64,000 nt of DNA from Micromonospora noduli (GTDB lineage Bacteria > Actinomycetota > Actinomycetes > Mycobacteriales > Micromonosporaceae): assembly GCF_003264365.1 (NCBI RefSeq), contig NZ_PYAK01000003.1, positions 221,594 through 285,593 on the forward strand, read 5' to 3'. Both the position numbers and the translations under genes were made by a program. The first letter of the stretch is position 1. Each line of letters starts with the position of its first letter. The notes beneath the pieces were generated by a model. That model was given only the letters and a program-made list of their open reading frames with translations. It searched no databases and was not told where the DNA came from. Positions 63,033-64,000 of this stretch are shown here, one piece after another.

Positions 63033-64000
63033 TCAGCTCAGTCGACCCACCGCGGCGCGCAGTCGAGCCAGGTCACGTCGCCGCCGCTCGTACGTTGCGG
63101 CGAGCCCGACCAGCGCCAGCCCGCCCACTCCCAGGTAGATCCACCGGGGCAGCAGATCCCACCCCCGGGCCAGCTCGTGCAGCGCCAACAGCGTCAGCAC
63201 CCCGCCGCCGAGCAGCACCGGCGCCTGCCACCGGCGGGTCGCGCCGGCCAGCACCGCGCCGGTCGCCGCCGCGCCGAGGAGCAGTCGCCGCCACGGCTGC
63301 GGGTCCGCCCCGGCCAGCACCGACACGAGGCTGGGCAGCAACGCCGCGACCAGCCCCGGGCCGAGGGCCGGCCAGCTGGTCAGCCCCGGCCGGGTACGCA
63401 GCGCCAACAGACCCCCTCCGACGGCGAGCGCCGCGGCCGGCAGGGTGTACGCCTCCAGCACTGTCACCCCACCGGCGGCCAGCAGCACCCAGGCCCCGAG
63501 CAACTCGCTGCCGGCGGCGATCCCGGCGAACGTCCACCGCCGACCGGCCGGTTCGCCCCGGCGCAGCAGTCGCAGCGCCACTGCGACACCCCAGAGCACG
63601 CAGACGGTGGCGAGGTGCCGGGCCGCCTCGACGGCGAGCACCGCCGCCACCAGCGCCACAGCCTGCGCGGTGGCGTCCAGCACCCGTCCCAGCCGGACCC
63701 GCGCCGGGATGACCGCCGCGGCGGCAAGCACCAACGCGGCCACCGCCAACAGCGGGTACGAGGCAGCCCGCAACGGCAGCCCAGCGGCGAGCGGGGCGGT
63801 CACCGCCAACGCGGACGCCGCGCCCACGGCGGCGAGACAACCGGCGACCCGTACCTCGAACCGGCGCGCCCCGGCGGCGACCGCGACCGCCGCCACCAGC
63901 AACGCCCCCTGGGCCGCGAGCGTCCCCGTACCCGCCCAGGTGAGGACCACTCCGTGACGCTCGACCCCACGACTGCCGAGCGCCGAGCCCTGATCACCGG
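63033..64000 (-). CDS. C-terminal part of a large SCO7613-like membrane protein, 5' end outside window
   Basis: The frame stays open to the right edge (322 codons), so the start lies outside. About ten hydrophobic segments rich in Ala/Leu/Val/Gly, ending in ALHELARGWDLLPRWIYLGV, a GLAATYE turn and a basic tail. This ending is typical of SCO7613 C-terminal-domain membrane proteins, which are usually very long and of unknown function. A GTG at 63950 could also start a 305-aa protein, which I consider less likely. Confidence 0.75.
   Translation of the reverse strand, partial: GDQGSALGSRGVERHGVVLTWAGTGTLAAQGALLVAAVAVAAGARRFEVRVAGCLAAVGAASALAVTAPLAAGLPLRAASYPLLAVAALVLAAAAVIPARVRLGRVLDATAQAVALVAAVLAVEAARHLATVCVLWGVAVALRLLRRGEPAGRRWTFAGIAAGSELLGAWVLLAAGGVTVLEAYTLPAAALAVGGGLLALRTRPGLTSWPALGPGLVAALLPSLVSVLAGADPQPWRRLLLGAAATGAVLAGATRRWQAPVLLGGGVLTLLALHELARGWDLLPRWIYLGVGGLALVGLAATYERRRRDLARLRAAVGRLS

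Overview
The window is very GC-rich DNA with typical actinobacterial gene content: rho with an Arg/Asp/Glu-rich N-terminal extension, argS-lysA-hom, CBM2-linked chitinases, an F420-type LLM oxidoreductase, stand-alone LigD-type polymerase, DUF3105/DUF305 and an SCO7613-like membrane protein. It looks like a Micromonospora or close relative. The genus is an inference from gene content, not a measured placement.

Layout. (1) 1-17.6 kb, minus strand: end of a secreted phosphodiester glycosidase/phosphoesterase, rho, thrB, an MFS pump, a NodB-type deacetylase, a large RND exporter, then thrC, hom, lysA and argS. The aspartate-family amino-acid genes are split by the pump/deacetylase genes. (2) 17.7-20.3 kb: DUF3105 and DUF305 genes, a long palindromic repeat, and a gene that looks like a domesticated IS630-type transposase. 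(3) 20.4-23.2 kb: a tRNA-Arg(CCG) gene carrying a very small integrated element (2.8 kb). The element is bounded by 47-bp direct repeats and holds a tyrosine recombinase, a second decayed integrase tail and a secreted I36-type protease-inhibitor gene with a canonical promoter. (4) 23.8-30.2 kb: a UvrA2/VOC/AraC operon, LigD-like polymerase, DHA2 MFS pump and HxlR regulator, resembling a genotoxin-tolerance locus. (5) 30.2-34.7 kb: TetR-MMPL pair with a doubled perfect operator, an erythromycin-esterase-family protein and DUF2795. (6) 34.8-41.3 kb: metabolic and membrane genes (Gfo/Idh, cupin, FabG-type reductase, GH13, DUF1349, DedA). (7) 41.3-46 kb: two GH18 chitinases and a GH16 beta-glucanase, a set suited to attacking fungal walls. 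The second chitinase has a probable 1-base frameshift in its signal peptide. (8) 46-53.1 kb: YidC-like insertase, DUF6412, YbdK-type ligase with a CoA-disulfide-reductase-like flavoprotein, and a LacI / PfkB kinase / AGE isomerase sugar module. (9) 53.3-64 kb: deaminase, LLM oxidoreductase, phosphotransferase, Nei-type glycosylase, ddaH-rocD, FHA and pterin dehydratase, a fatty acid desaturase and the end of a large membrane protein.

How the parts fit: amino-acid synthesis and transcription termination form the housekeeping core. Around it are export and resistance modules with visible operators, a secreted polysaccharide-degrading set, and at least three families of long palindromic intergenic repeats. 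The parts most worth following up are the miniature tRNA-Arg element, the catalytically incomplete IS630-like gene, the palindrome families and the frameshifted chitinase.
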